From positions 1 through 63,151 of the forward strand of contig JAAELQ010000091.1 in the NCBI GenBank assembly GCA_024226515.1: DNA of 63,151 bases. The letters run 5' to 3'. A program made the translations under genes and the position numbers. The DNA is from a bacterium (GTDB lineage Bacteria > Acidobacteriota > Polarisedimenticolia > Polarisedimenticolales > Polarisedimenticolaceae). Below, in pieces: positions 8,033 to 15,914 of this stretch. The first letter of the stretch is position 1. The number at the start of each line of letters is the position of its first letter. The notes under the pieces were generated by a model. It was given only the letters and a program-made list of their open reading frames with translations. It searched no databases and was not told where the DNA came from.

Positions 8033-9371
8033 CCGGCGCGACGCTCGCGCGCTGGCCCTCGAGATCCTGGGCCGCGTCGAGCGCGACGAGGCCTTCGCCT
8101 CGATCCTCCTCGATCACGCGGAGACGGGACTCGAAGATCCGCGCGAGATCGGGCTGCTGCACCGGATCGTGCTCGGCGTGCTGCGCGAGCGCCGGCTGCT
8201 CGACCACGTCGCCGGGCAGGTCTCCAGCCGTCCGCTCGAGCGCATGGACCCGCTCGTGCGCAACGCGCTGCGCATCGGGCTGTACGGGATCCACCGACTG
8301 GAACGCGTCCCCGACTTCGCCGCGGTGAGCTCCGCGGTCGAGCTCGTCAAGCGCGGCGGAAAGCGCTCGGCCGCGGGGTTCGTCAACGGTGTCTTGCGTT
8401 CCGCGCTGCGCGGGGGGGCGACGCTGTTGCCGCCCCAGCCGAGCGCGGGGGACGTCGAGTCGCTCGCGCTGTATCGCTCGCATCCCTCGTGGTGGACCCG
8501 GCGCGTCGTCGCGCGGCTCGGCTGGGAGCGCGCGACGCGGCTGCTGGAAGCGAACAACCGGCCCGCGCGAACCGTGGTGCGCACGAATCTCGACCGGATC
8601 GAGCCCGACGCTCTCCGCGAGGAGATGACGCGCAGCGGGTTGGAGGTCGAGCCGGCGAGGTTCCTGCCGCAGGCGATCCGGGTGGGATCGGGCTCGCTGC
8701 GCGCGAGCGGCTGCCTGCGGCGCGGGCTGGCCTGGGTACAAGATGAAGCGGCGCAGCTCGTCGTCGCCCTGTTCGGGCGGCGGCCGGCGGGGCGCATCGC
8801 CGACCTGTGCGCCGCCCCGGGGGGCAAGACGCTGCAGCTCGCGGAGTGCCTCGATCCCTCCGGCATCGCCGTAGCGGTCGATCTCAGCCCGCGGCGTCTC
8901 GAGCGGGTCGTGGAGAACCTGCGTCGCTACCGGGTCGAGCGTGCGTTCCCGCTGGCGGCCGATGTGAGCGCGGGGCCGCAACCGCTGAATACGACGTTCG
9001 ACCGCGTGCTGCTGGACGCGCCATGCAGCGGTACGGGTACACTGAGGCGCCACCCGGAGATCCGTTGGCGGCTGTCCCCCGACGATCTTAAGTTGTTGCA
9101 GCGCCGTCAGCGGCAGTTGCTGAGCGTGGCGGCGCGGTTGACGGCCCCGGGAGGCCGGCTGGTCTACTCGGTTTGTTCGCTCGAGCCCGAGGAGGGAGAG
9201 GAAGTGGTGCGGGAGTTCATCGCGGACGACGGACGGTTCGCCGTCGAGGATCCCCGCCCCGAGCTTCCGGCCGCGTGCGCCGAGCTGATCGGCGACGACC
9301 GTTTCCTGCGCACCTCGCCGGACGTCGACGGGCTGGACGGTTTCTTCGCCGCGCGCCTGGTTCGCCGATGA
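8022..9371 (+). CDS. rsmB: 16S rRNA (cytosine-967-C5)-methyltransferase
   Basis: 449 aa. The N-terminal NusB-like RNA-binding domain (about 1-140) precedes a SAM-dependent methyltransferase. Motifs: CAAPGGKT (from 263, SAM binding), DAPCSGTG (332-339) and SVCSLEPEE with the second conserved Cys near 385. The two-Cys mechanism is that of RNA m5C methylases. The ATG at 8022 lies within the fmt end (11-base overlap). The stop overlaps the next ATG. Confidence 0.95.
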   Translation: MAADRRDARALALEILGRVERDEAFASILLDHAETGLEDPREIGLLHRIVLGVLRERRLLDHVAGQVSSRPLERMDPLVRNALRIGLYGIHRLERVPDFAAVSSAVELVKRGGKRSAAGFVNGVLRSALRGGATLLPPQPSAGDVESLALYRSHPSWWTRRVVARLGWERATRLLEANNRPARTVVRTNLDRIEPDALREEMTRSGLEVEPARFLPQAIRVGSGSLRASGCLRRGLAWVQDEAAQLVVALFGRRPAGRIADLCAAPGGKTLQLAECLDPSGIAVAVDLSPRRLERVVENLRRYRVERAFPLAADVSAGPQPLNTTFDRVLLDAPCSGTGTLRRHPEIRWRLSPDDLKLLQRRQRQLLSVAARLTAPGGRLVYSVCSLEPEEGEEVVREFIADDGRFAVEDPRPELPAACAELIGDDRFLRTSPDVDGLDGFFAARLVRR

Positions 9372-10174
9372 GGCTGCGACTGATCCTCCCGCGTTTCGGT
9401 CCGAGCCGGCGCCCGGGCAAGCCGCTGGACGCGGGCGAGCGCCCGTCGCGCTGGCGCCAGGCGGCCGCCCTCGTGCTGTGGCTCACCGCCGGTGGTGTGC
9501 TGTGCGGCGTCGTCTTCGTCGCCTCGTTCTACATGGCGATGCGGATCGAGATGAGTTCGACCGAGGTGCGCGTGCCGGACCTGGCGGGGCTCACGCTGGA
9601 GGAGGCGGGTGTGGCCGTCGAGCCGCAAGAGCTGGTGCTGCAGGTCGTCGAGCAACGCAACGATCCGGCGGTCGCCAGCGGCCGCGTAATCCAACAGGTC
9701 CCTCCGCCGCAGGCGTCGGTCCGCCGCGGCCGCAAGATCAAGCTGGTCATGAGCCTCGGCGGGCGCATCATCCCGGTGCCCGACATGGTCGGGCAGGCCT
9801 CGCGTGCGCTGGAGATCGAGCTGCGCCAGCAGGGACTGGCCCCGGGCGAGGAGGCGCACGCACCCTCGCGCGCGATCCCGGCCGGCCGCGTGGTGGCGCA
9901 GGTGCCGCCGCCCGGGACCCCGACGGTGCCCAACACGCGCGTGCACCGCCTGGTCTCGACGGGCCCCGCCGACGTGGCCTGGGTCATGCCGGACCTGACC
10001 GGCATCAACCGCAAGGTCGCGGAATCGTGGGTGGAATCGTCCGGTTTTCGACGCGGAACGGTGCGGCGGGTTAGGATGAGCAGGCAGCCGGCGGGGACGG
10101 TCGTGGGGCAACTCCCGCTGGCGGGTTACCCGATCCGCGCGAAGGATGTGGTCGAGTTGACGATCGCCGATTAG
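9368..10174 (+). CDS. Membrane-anchored protein with three PASTA domains
   Basis: 268 aa. A basic cytoplasmic N terminus and one membrane segment (about 31-58) are followed by three PASTA repeats outside the membrane. These are marked by VRVPDLAGLTLEEA, IPVPDMVGQASRAL and WVMPDLTGINRKVA. PASTA domains bind peptidoglycan or muropeptides in PknB-type kinases and penicillin-binding proteins, but no kinase or transpeptidase domain is fused here. ATGA overlap with rsmB. Kinase-free PASTA proteins between rsmB and rpe are, from memory, typical of Acidobacteriota. Likely a cell-wall sensor or binder. Confidence 0.85.
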   Translation: MRLRLILPRFGPSRRPGKPLDAGERPSRWRQAAALVLWLTAGGVLCGVVFVASFYMAMRIEMSSTEVRVPDLAGLTLEEAGVAVEPQELVLQVVEQRNDPAVASGRVIQQVPPPQASVRRGRKIKLVMSLGGRIIPVPDMVGQASRALEIELRQQGLAPGEEAHAPSRAIPAGRVVAQVPPPGTPTVPNTRVHRLVSTGPADVAWVMPDLTGINRKVAESWVESSGFRRGTVRRVRMSRQPAGTVVGQLPLAGYPIRAKDVVELTIAD

Positions 10175-10193
10175 GCGACGACGGGGGAACGAC

Positions 10194-10877
10194 ATGGCGG
10201 CGGTGATTGCACCTTCCATCCTGTCGGCGGATTTCACCCGCCTCGGGGAACAGATCCGGCAGGTCGAGTCCGGCGGCGCGGGGTTGATTCACATCGACGT
10301 CATGGACGGCCATTTCGTGCCGAACATCACGATCGGCCCGCTCGTCACCGAGGCCGCGCGCCGCGTGACCGAGCTGCCGCTCGACTGCCACCTGATGATC
10401 GAGCACCCCTCGCGCTACGTCGAGCAGTTCGTGCGCGCCGGCGCCGACATGGTCTCGGTGCACGTCGAGGTCGACGTCCATCTGCACCGGACGGTGTCGC
10501 GCATTCGCGAGCTCGGCGCCAAGGCCGGTGTCGTCCTCAACCCCGCGACGCCGTTGTCCGCTCTGGACGAGATCCTGGGCGACGTGGACTTCGTACTGCT
10601 GATGTCGGTCAATCCCGGCTTCGGCGGCCAGAAGCTGATCCCGTCGGTGCTGGACAAGCTGCGCAAGCTACGTGGGCGCATCGACGCCGAGCGTCTCGAC
10701 GTACGACTCGAGATCGACGGCGGTCTGACCGAGAACAACCTGGAGCAGGTCGCGGCGACGGGCGTGGACATGATCGTCGCCGGCTCGTCCGTCTTCGGCA
10801 CGGACGACCCCGAGGCGACGACGCGCCGCATGGTGCGCAGGCTCACCGAGCTGGCCGAGCTCGAGCGGAGCTGCTGA
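10194..10877 (+). CDS. rpe: Ribulose-phosphate 3-epimerase
   Basis: Interconverts ribulose 5-phosphate and xylulose 5-phosphate in the pentose phosphate pathway. 227 aa TIM barrel, normal length. Seen: APSILSADF at the N terminus, HIDVMDGHFVPN (catalytic Asp and metal His), HLMIEHP, and a phosphate-binding C-terminal strand (DMIVAGSSVFG). VNPGFGGQ matches the flexible-loop motif. Starts 19 bases after the PASTA gene. Confidence 0.96.
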   Translation: MAAVIAPSILSADFTRLGEQIRQVESGGAGLIHIDVMDGHFVPNITIGPLVTEAARRVTELPLDCHLMIEHPSRYVEQFVRAGADMVSVHVEVDVHLHRTVSRIRELGAKAGVVLNPATPLSALDEILGDVDFVLLMSVNPGFGGQKLIPSVLDKLRKLRGRIDAERLDVRLEIDGGLTENNLEQVAATGVDMIVAGSSVFGTDDPEATTRRMVRRLTELAELERSC

Positions 10878-10884
10878 CCGACCC

Positions 10885-11310
10885 GTGGAACCGTCCGGTG
10901 AGCAGTCGATCCGCGTCCGCGTGCGCTATCCCGAGACCGACCGCATGGGGGTCGCCTGGCACGGGCACTACCTCGCGTGGTTCGAGATCGGGCGCACCGA
11001 GCTCATGCGCCGCCTGGGTTGCCCGTACGGCGAGCTCGAGGATCGCGATCAGGTGTTCTTCCCCGTTATCGAGGCCGGCGCGCGTTACCTGGCCCCGGCC
11101 CGCTATGATGACGAACTCGACGTCCGCACGCGGCTGGTCCACGTGGGCAACGTGCGCGTGCGCTTCGAGTACCGGTTGGTCCGCGCCGAGGACGACACGA
11201 CGCTGGCCACCGGGTTCACCGTCCATGCCGCGCTGGGCGGCGAACGACGTCCGATCCGCTTGCCGCACGAGTTGCGCGAGCGGCTGACCCGAGGAGCGAA
11301 TCCGTCTTGA
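10885..11310 (+). CDS. YbgC/4HBT-family acyl-CoA thioesterase
   Basis: Hot-dog-fold enzyme of 141 aa that hydrolyses acyl-CoA thioesters. The family signature is visible: RVRYPETDRMGVAWHGHYL followed by WFEIGRTELMR, with the catalytic Asp in ETDRMG. The GTG start lies 7 bases after rpe; its TGA overlaps the TTG start of the next gene. In proteobacteria ybgC sits with tol-pal; here it precedes a BamD-like lipoprotein. Specificity for short acyl or 4-hydroxybenzoyl substrates cannot be told apart. Confidence 0.88.
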   Translation: MEPSGEQSIRVRVRYPETDRMGVAWHGHYLAWFEIGRTELMRRLGCPYGELEDRDQVFFPVIEAGARYLAPARYDDELDVRTRLVHVGNVRVRFEYRLVRAEDDTTLATGFTVHAALGGERRPIRLPHELRERLTRGANPS

Positions 11311-12107
11311 GCTTCGCAGGAACCACGCGATCTTGGATAGCGTTGCTGCTGTCGGCGCTGATCACCGCGGCGATCGGCTGCGGCGGCAAGCAGAAGCAGC
11401 CCGCTTCGATCTCGCAGCTCTCCGCCGAGGACAGGCTGGGCAAGGGCCTGGCGCTGCTCTCGCAGCACAAGCTGCAGGGAGCGTTGAAGGAACTGGGGCG
11501 TATCGACCAGTACGCAGCGGCGAACCGCGCAGAGCTCGAACCGCTCGTGCGTCTCGGAATCGCGGACGCGACGTTCTACCAGGACACGAATATCGCGCTG
11601 ATCGACGCGAGGTCGCTGTACCTCGACTTCGTGACGCTGTACGCCAGCCACGCGATGGCGTCGTACGCGCAGTTCCAGGCGGGAATGTGCTCCATGGCTC
11701 AGGTCAACCACCCGTCGCGCGACCAGTCCCAGACGCATCAGGCGATCTCGGACTTCGCAGAGGTGACGCGCCGTTTTCCCCGCGGGCCGTATGCGAGCGC
11801 GGCGCGGCTGATGCTGATGGAGGCGGAGGCCAACCTGGCGGAGCACGAGTTCATCGTCGGGCGGTTCTACCTGAAAAAGAAGAAGTACGACGCCGCCGCG
11901 ACCCGATTCCGCACCGCGCTGGACGAGTTCCCGGGGTACGTCCAGAAAGACAAGCTCTACTTCCACCTGGGCGAGGCGCTGATCCAGGACGACAAGCCGA
12001 TCGAGGCGCGACTGTACCTGGACAAACTGCTCGCGGACTACCCGGAAGGGCCCTATGCCGCGGACGCGCGGAAGTCGCTCGCGTCGGTTGGTGGGGTGCT
12101 GGAGTAG
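11307..12107 (+). CDS. bamD: BamD-like outer-membrane lipoprotein with TPR repeats
   Basis: 266 aa. TTG start overlaps the thioesterase stop. A signal sequence ends at a lipobox (ITAAIGC), so the Cys should be lipidated. The rest is helical repeats with the BamD pattern YLDFVTLYASHAMASYAQF, RFPRGPYASAARLM and ADYPEGPYAADARKSL. BamD works with BamA in inserting beta-barrel proteins; bamA is at 48678 in this window. A general TPR lipoprotein such as a CpoB relative remains possible, hence moderate confidence in the symbol. Confidence 0.75.
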   Translation: MSFAGTTRSWIALLLSALITAAIGCGGKQKQPASISQLSAEDRLGKGLALLSQHKLQGALKELGRIDQYAAANRAELEPLVRLGIADATFYQDTNIALIDARSLYLDFVTLYASHAMASYAQFQAGMCSMAQVNHPSRDQSQTHQAISDFAEVTRRFPRGPYASAARLMLMEAEANLAEHEFIVGRFYLKKKKYDAAATRFRTALDEFPGYVQKDKLYFHLGEALIQDDKPIEARLYLDKLLADYPEGPYAADARKSLASVGGVLE

Positions 12108-12124
12108 GGCGGGGCTTTTCGGGG

Positions 12125-12413
12125 ACCCCCGGGGGCTACCGCCCCCGGACCCCCGCTACCGCACTACGTGACGGCGGCAGACCGCCATCACTCCGTTTGG
12201 TCCTTTCCCTCGGAGGGCGATTCGCGGTCGGGTGAAGCTGTTCGCCGCTTCAGCCGGTTCCGATTTCGTTGGATCGAGGACCGTCGCCGAGATGAAGCAA
12301 GTGGCAGCGATCGAACCTCGTTCCGAGAGAACCAGGACCAAACGGAACGATGGCCGTCTGCGGCCGTCGTGGAGTGCGGTAGCGGGGGGCCGGGGGCAGT
12401 AGCCCCCGGGGGT
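12125..12413 (+). repeat. Family A composite inverted-repeat element, copy A2 (complete)
   Basis: 289 bp between the bamD-like gene and the small peptide gene. The outer ends are ACCCCCGGGGG and CCCCCGGGGGT. The roughly 90-bp arms are inverted repeats of about 85% identity by eye, separated by a core of about 110 bp. Each arm folds again: 12168-12191 with a CAGA loop, 12348-12369 with a TCTG loop. The copy at 1-265 is in opposite orientation. Apart from the short stretches 12108-12124 and 12414-12487, in which I see nothing, this element accounts for the gap. No ORF in it is credible. Confidence 0.85.
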
Positions 12414-12487
12414 TCGCGAGGGAAGACCACCTCAACACCGCCTCCGAAATCCGGGTTTTCGAAGAACTTCAGCCAGTCTCAGACTTC

Positions 12488-12516
12488 TTGACAGTCCCGG
12501 TATTTTCCGCATACTG
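12488..12516 (+). promoter_or_regulatory. Strong sigma-70-type promoter of the small peptide gene
   Basis: A consensus -35 TTGACA (12488-12493) is followed by 16-17 bases and CATACT/ATACTG (12510-12516). Transcription would start near 12522, about 40 bases before the ATG at 12561. GGAGG at 12548-12552 is a good ribosome site. This is the best-looking promoter in the window, and it serves a 58-codon gene. Confidence 0.7.
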
Positions 12517-12560
12517 AGAGTGGCACCCGGGGAAGGGTTCCGCTTCCGGAGGAATGCACC

Positions 12561-12737
12561 ATGGTCAAGAACTCCACGCGGAAGATCGAGTACACCCGGC
12601 CGCGAGTCGAAACGCTCGACGTGAACCAGGTGGTCGAGTCTCTCGGACCTGCGTCGGCCGGCTACGGACCCAGCATCACGCCGGTGCCGGATTGCCAGAC
12701 CGAGAACAAGTGGGGCGAGAACTACTGCGACTGCTGA
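12561..12737 (+). CDS. 58-aa peptide, candidate RiPP precursor with a Cys-rich C terminus
   Basis: Small gene with a consensus promoter and a GGAGG eight bases before its ATG; the ATG at 12554 lies too close to that site. The charged N-terminal half carries IEYTRPRVETLDV and ESLGPASAGYG. The C-terminal half holds three Cys plus Trp and Tyr and ends CQTENKWGENYCDC. The YxxPxV motif resembles the YxxPxL leader element recognised in lasso-peptide and related RiPP systems. A leader/core layout is therefore plausible (inference). No RiPP enzyme gene was recognised in the window. It converges on the flavoprotein gene ending at 12769. Alternatives are a metal-binding peptide or an unmodified small protein. 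Confidence 0.6.
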   Translation: MVKNSTRKIEYTRPRVETLDVNQVVESLGPASAGYGPSITPVPDCQTENKWGENYCDC

Positions 12738-12768
12738 TCGCCGGCAGCCGCAGCCCGAGTCCGACGCA

Positions 12769-14307
12769 CTAACCGGCCAGCATCCGCCTGGCCGCGAACA
12801 GCCCCGGCAGCCCCGTCAATCCGCCACCGGGGTGACTGCCGCTCCCACACAGGAACAGCCCGTCGATCGGTGACGTGTATCCGCGGCATTCCGGCGTGGG
12901 CCGGATCAGCAGCTGATCCAGCGCGTGTTCGCCGTGGTGGATGTGTCCGCCGGTCGTCAGGTACTCGCGCTCCAGGTCCACCGCGGTCCGCACGACCCGG
13001 GCGACGATCGCGCCTCCCGGCTCGAGGTGGCGCAACAGCTGCGCCTCGACGCGTTCGGCAAGCGTATTGCGCTGTTCGTCGCTCCAGCCTCCGCGTAGCG
13101 CGTGGGGCGCGAAGTGCGCCAGGACCGAGGCGACGTCGTGACCCTCCGGGGCCAGCTCCGCGGACTCCGTCGTCGGCACGTGGATCTCGAGCACGGGTTC
13201 CGCCGACATCTCTCCGTACTTGATCGCGTCGAAGGCGCGCTCGATCTCGTCGAGGGAGCCGGCCACCGTCGCGATCTCGACCCGTGCGTCTCCGCGTTTG
13301 CGCAGTCGAAGTCGGCCGTCGATCGCGAACAGGACCTGCGCGGTGCTTCCGCGCGCGCGGAAGCCGGCCATGTGACGCTCGACGAACGAGCTCGCCGCGC
13401 CGGTTGGGACCAACTTCAACACGAGTTGCTGTGGGTCGCACGATGCGGCGACGGCGGGGGCACGGAGCTGCTCGCCGTCGTCGAGCCGAACGCCCACGGT
13501 CGCCCCCCCGTCGAGCAGGACGGCCTCGACCCGCCTCCCGACCAGCAGCTCGACGCCGGCCGCGTTCGCCGCCGCGACCAGCGCCTGCACGAGCGCCGGC
13601 GCGCCCCCGGCGACTCCCGGGCCCGCCTCCGCGGCCCCGAGCAGCAGGCCCAGGTTGGAGCCCGGCGAGCGGGGACCGCAGTAGGTGCCCGACACCGCGG
13701 GCAACGCCAGGGCGGCCTGCAGCAGATCGTCCTCGAACCACTCGGCGAGCCAGTCCGCCGCGCTCATCGGTGGCAAGCGCAGCAGCTCGAGCGCGCCGCG
13801 CCGGCCGAGATTGCGCAATCGCATGGCACGGCGCAACAGCTCCAGGGGACCGATCGAGGCCGGCTCGAGCAGGTCCAGCGGCGGCTCGTCGAAGAACGCC
13901 GCCAGCGCGGAGCGCGCCCGGTCGAGAAACGCGCGAAACTCGACGTAGCGCTCGGCGTCGCGCCCCGAACGCCGGCCGATCTCCTCGGCGGCGCGTCGCG
14001 CGTCGGCGTGCAGCGCGAGAGGTTCCGCCTCGCCGCCCAGCGCGTACTGCGAAGGGGCATTCTCGCGGAAACGCAGGCCGTGACGCTCGAGGTCCAGCGC
14101 GCGCGCCACCGCGGGACGGAACGGCCGCGTGTCCCACAGCGGCCCCGGGGCGCGGTAGCCCGCGTGGAACTCGTCCACGCCCGCCAGCCCGCCCGGTGAG
14201 CTGCGTTGCTCGACGATCGCGACCCGCCTGCCGGCGCGCGCGAGGTGCGTCGCCGCGACCAGGCCGTTCGGGCCCGCGCCGATGACGATGGTGTCGAACG
14301 CGCTCAC
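12769..14307 (-). CDS. FAD-dependent oxidoreductase, CrtI/phytoene desaturase-like, paralogue 2
   Basis: 512 aa flavoprotein with an N-terminal dinucleotide fold (VIGAGPNGLVAA, GxGxxG at 10-15; Glu at the end of strand 2 in AIVEQ). The C-terminal FAD motif is GLFLCGSGSHPGGGLTGLPG. It resembles phytoene desaturases and human PYROXD2. No phytoene synthase or other carotenoid gene is near, so a carotenoid role is not supported. The GTG start at 14307 overlaps the stop of its paralogue (GTGA). It is the last gene of an operon with a second such enzyme and a GcvT-like protein. Substrate unknown. Confidence 0.85.
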   Translation of the reverse strand: MSAFDTIVIGAGPNGLVAATHLARAGRRVAIVEQRSSPGGLAGVDEFHAGYRAPGPLWDTRPFRPAVARALDLERHGLRFRENAPSQYALGGEAEPLALHADARRAAEEIGRRSGRDAERYVEFRAFLDRARSALAAFFDEPPLDLLEPASIGPLELLRRAMRLRNLGRRGALELLRLPPMSAADWLAEWFEDDLLQAALALPAVSGTYCGPRSPGSNLGLLLGAAEAGPGVAGGAPALVQALVAAANAAGVELLVGRRVEAVLLDGGATVGVRLDDGEQLRAPAVAASCDPQQLVLKLVPTGAASSFVERHMAGFRARGSTAQVLFAIDGRLRLRKRGDARVEIATVAGSLDEIERAFDAIKYGEMSAEPVLEIHVPTTESAELAPEGHDVASVLAHFAPHALRGGWSDEQRNTLAERVEAQLLRHLEPGGAIVARVVRTAVDLEREYLTTGGHIHHGEHALDQLLIRPTPECRGYTSPIDGLFLCGSGSHPGGGLTGLPGLFAARRMLAG

Positions 14308-15914
14308 AGCTCCCCCGAGCCGAGCAGGGTCTTCGCGGCGAGCTCGCCGGGGGCGCCCATGATGCCGCCCCCCGGGTGCGCGCCCGACGCGCCGAGCCAC
14401 AGGCCGCGCACGGGAGTGCGATAGCGCGACCACCCGGCCGCGGGACGCAGGAACAGCAGTTGCTCGAGGCTCAGCTCGCCGTGGAAGATGTTGCCCTCGG
14501 TCAGGCCGAACTCCTGCTCGAGGTCCCACGGCGTCAGCACCTGGCGGTACAGGATCGAGTCGCGCAGGCCGGGGCAGTACTCCTCCAGCGTGTCCACGAC
14601 CGCGTCGCCGAACGCGTCCCGGCGCTGCGGCCAGTTCTCCGGCCCTTCCTTGATGTCGTACGGAGCGTACTGCACGAAGGCCGAGAGGACGTGCTTGCCG
14701 GGCGGGGCGACGCCCGGGTCGACCAGCGAGGGAATCACGACGTTGAGGTACGGCCGCTCGGAGAAGTCTCCATACTTCGCCTGGTCGTACGCGCGCTCGA
14801 GGTAGTCGATGCCGGGCGCGATGGCGATGTCGCCCTGCAGGTGCGGTCCGTCGCCCGGGCGGCAGGTGAAGTCCGGGAGTCGATCGAGCGCCAGGTTCAC
14901 CTTGCCCGAGCTGCCGCGCATCTTGAAGCGCCGGATCTGCTCGGCGAAGTCCGGGTCGAGGTGCTCCTCTCCCACGAGACCGAAGAACGTGCGCCGCGGG
15001 TCGACCGCCGAGATCACCGCGCGCGCCCGGATCTCGTCGCCGTTTTCGAGCACGACGCCGGTCGCGCGTCCGCCGGAGAGCAGCACTTTTTGTACGGGGC
15101 ACGAGGTGACGATCTCGGCGCCGAACGAGCGGGCGGCAGCGGCGCAGGCCAGGCTGACCTGTCCCGTGCCACCGCGCGAGAAACCCCAGGCGCGGAACGC
15201 GCCGTCGATCTCACCCATGTAATGGTGCAGCAGGACGTAGGCCGTCCCGGGCGATCGCACGCCGAGAAACGTGCCGATGATCCCGCTGACCGACATCGGC
15301 GCCTTCAGCGCCTCGCTCTCGAACCACTGGTCGAGGAAGTCGACGGCGCTCATCGTCATCAGCTTGAAGTTGAGATACCGCATCTCGGGGTCGAGCCCCT
15401 CGAGGTCGCGCGCCATGCCGAGCAGCCGGCCCCATTGGCGCGGATCGAGCGACGAGGGGTCGGGCGCCGGGTGATCGATGACCGATTTCGAGAAGCGCGC
15501 CAGCTTGCTCATTGCGAGACCGAACTCGGGATAGACCTCCGCGTCCCGCGCGCTGAACTCGGCGATCTCGCGCCGTGTGCGGTGCGGGTCGGCCCAGCGG
15601 GCCAGCGAGCGCCCGTCGGGCAGCGGCAGGAACGAGCACCCGAGCGGGATCAGGTCGAAGCCGTGACGCGCGAGATCCAGCTCGCGGACGATGTGCGGGC
15701 GGAACAGGCTGACGACGTACGAGCAGACCGAGAACGTGAAGCCCGGGTGCAGCTCCTCGCTGACCGCCGCGCCGCCCAGCACGTGGCGTCGCTCGAGGAC
15801 GAGCACGCGGCGGCCGGCCTTCGCCAGGTATGCCGCGCAGACGAGCCCGTTGTGCCCCCCGCCGACGACGACGGCGTCGTACGTGGAGGACGATGGGCGA
15901 GTCGCATCGCTCAT
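14304..15914 (-). CDS. FAD-dependent oxidoreductase, PYROXD2/CrtI-like, paralogue 1
   Basis: 536 aa. FAD-binding motif VVVGGGHNGLVCAAYLAKAG (GxGxxG at 18-23), Glu in LVLERRHVLGG, and the C-terminal GLWLGASGAHPGGGIMGAPG. Its middle shares MSAVDFLDQWFES and GTFLGVRSPG with the neighbour's MSAADWLAEWFED and GTYCGPRSPG, so the two are paralogues. The ATG at 15914 overlaps the stop of the GcvT-like gene. Co-translation of three genes suggests one pathway, possibly oxidation of an amine or lipid-like substrate with one-carbon transfer (inference). Confidence 0.85.
   Translation of the reverse strand: MSDATRPSSSTYDAVVVGGGHNGLVCAAYLAKAGRRVLVLERRHVLGGAAVSEELHPGFTFSVCSYVVSLFRPHIVRELDLARHGFDLIPLGCSFLPLPDGRSLARWADPHRTRREIAEFSARDAEVYPEFGLAMSKLARFSKSVIDHPAPDPSSLDPRQWGRLLGMARDLEGLDPEMRYLNFKLMTMSAVDFLDQWFESEALKAPMSVSGIIGTFLGVRSPGTAYVLLHHYMGEIDGAFRAWGFSRGGTGQVSLACAAAARSFGAEIVTSCPVQKVLLSGGRATGVVLENGDEIRARAVISAVDPRRTFFGLVGEEHLDPDFAEQIRRFKMRGSSGKVNLALDRLPDFTCRPGDGPHLQGDIAIAPGIDYLERAYDQAKYGDFSERPYLNVVIPSLVDPGVAPPGKHVLSAFVQYAPYDIKEGPENWPQRRDAFGDAVVDTLEEYCPGLRDSILYRQVLTPWDLEQEFGLTEGNIFHGELSLEQLLFLRPAAGWSRYRTPVRGLWLGASGAHPGGGIMGAPGELAAKTLLGSGEL

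Noticed and set aside
12769..14307. Carotenoid biosynthesis from the phytoene desaturase-like genes
   Set aside because: No phytoene synthase, prenyl synthase or cyclase gene is present, and the proteins look closer to PYROXD2-type flavoproteins.
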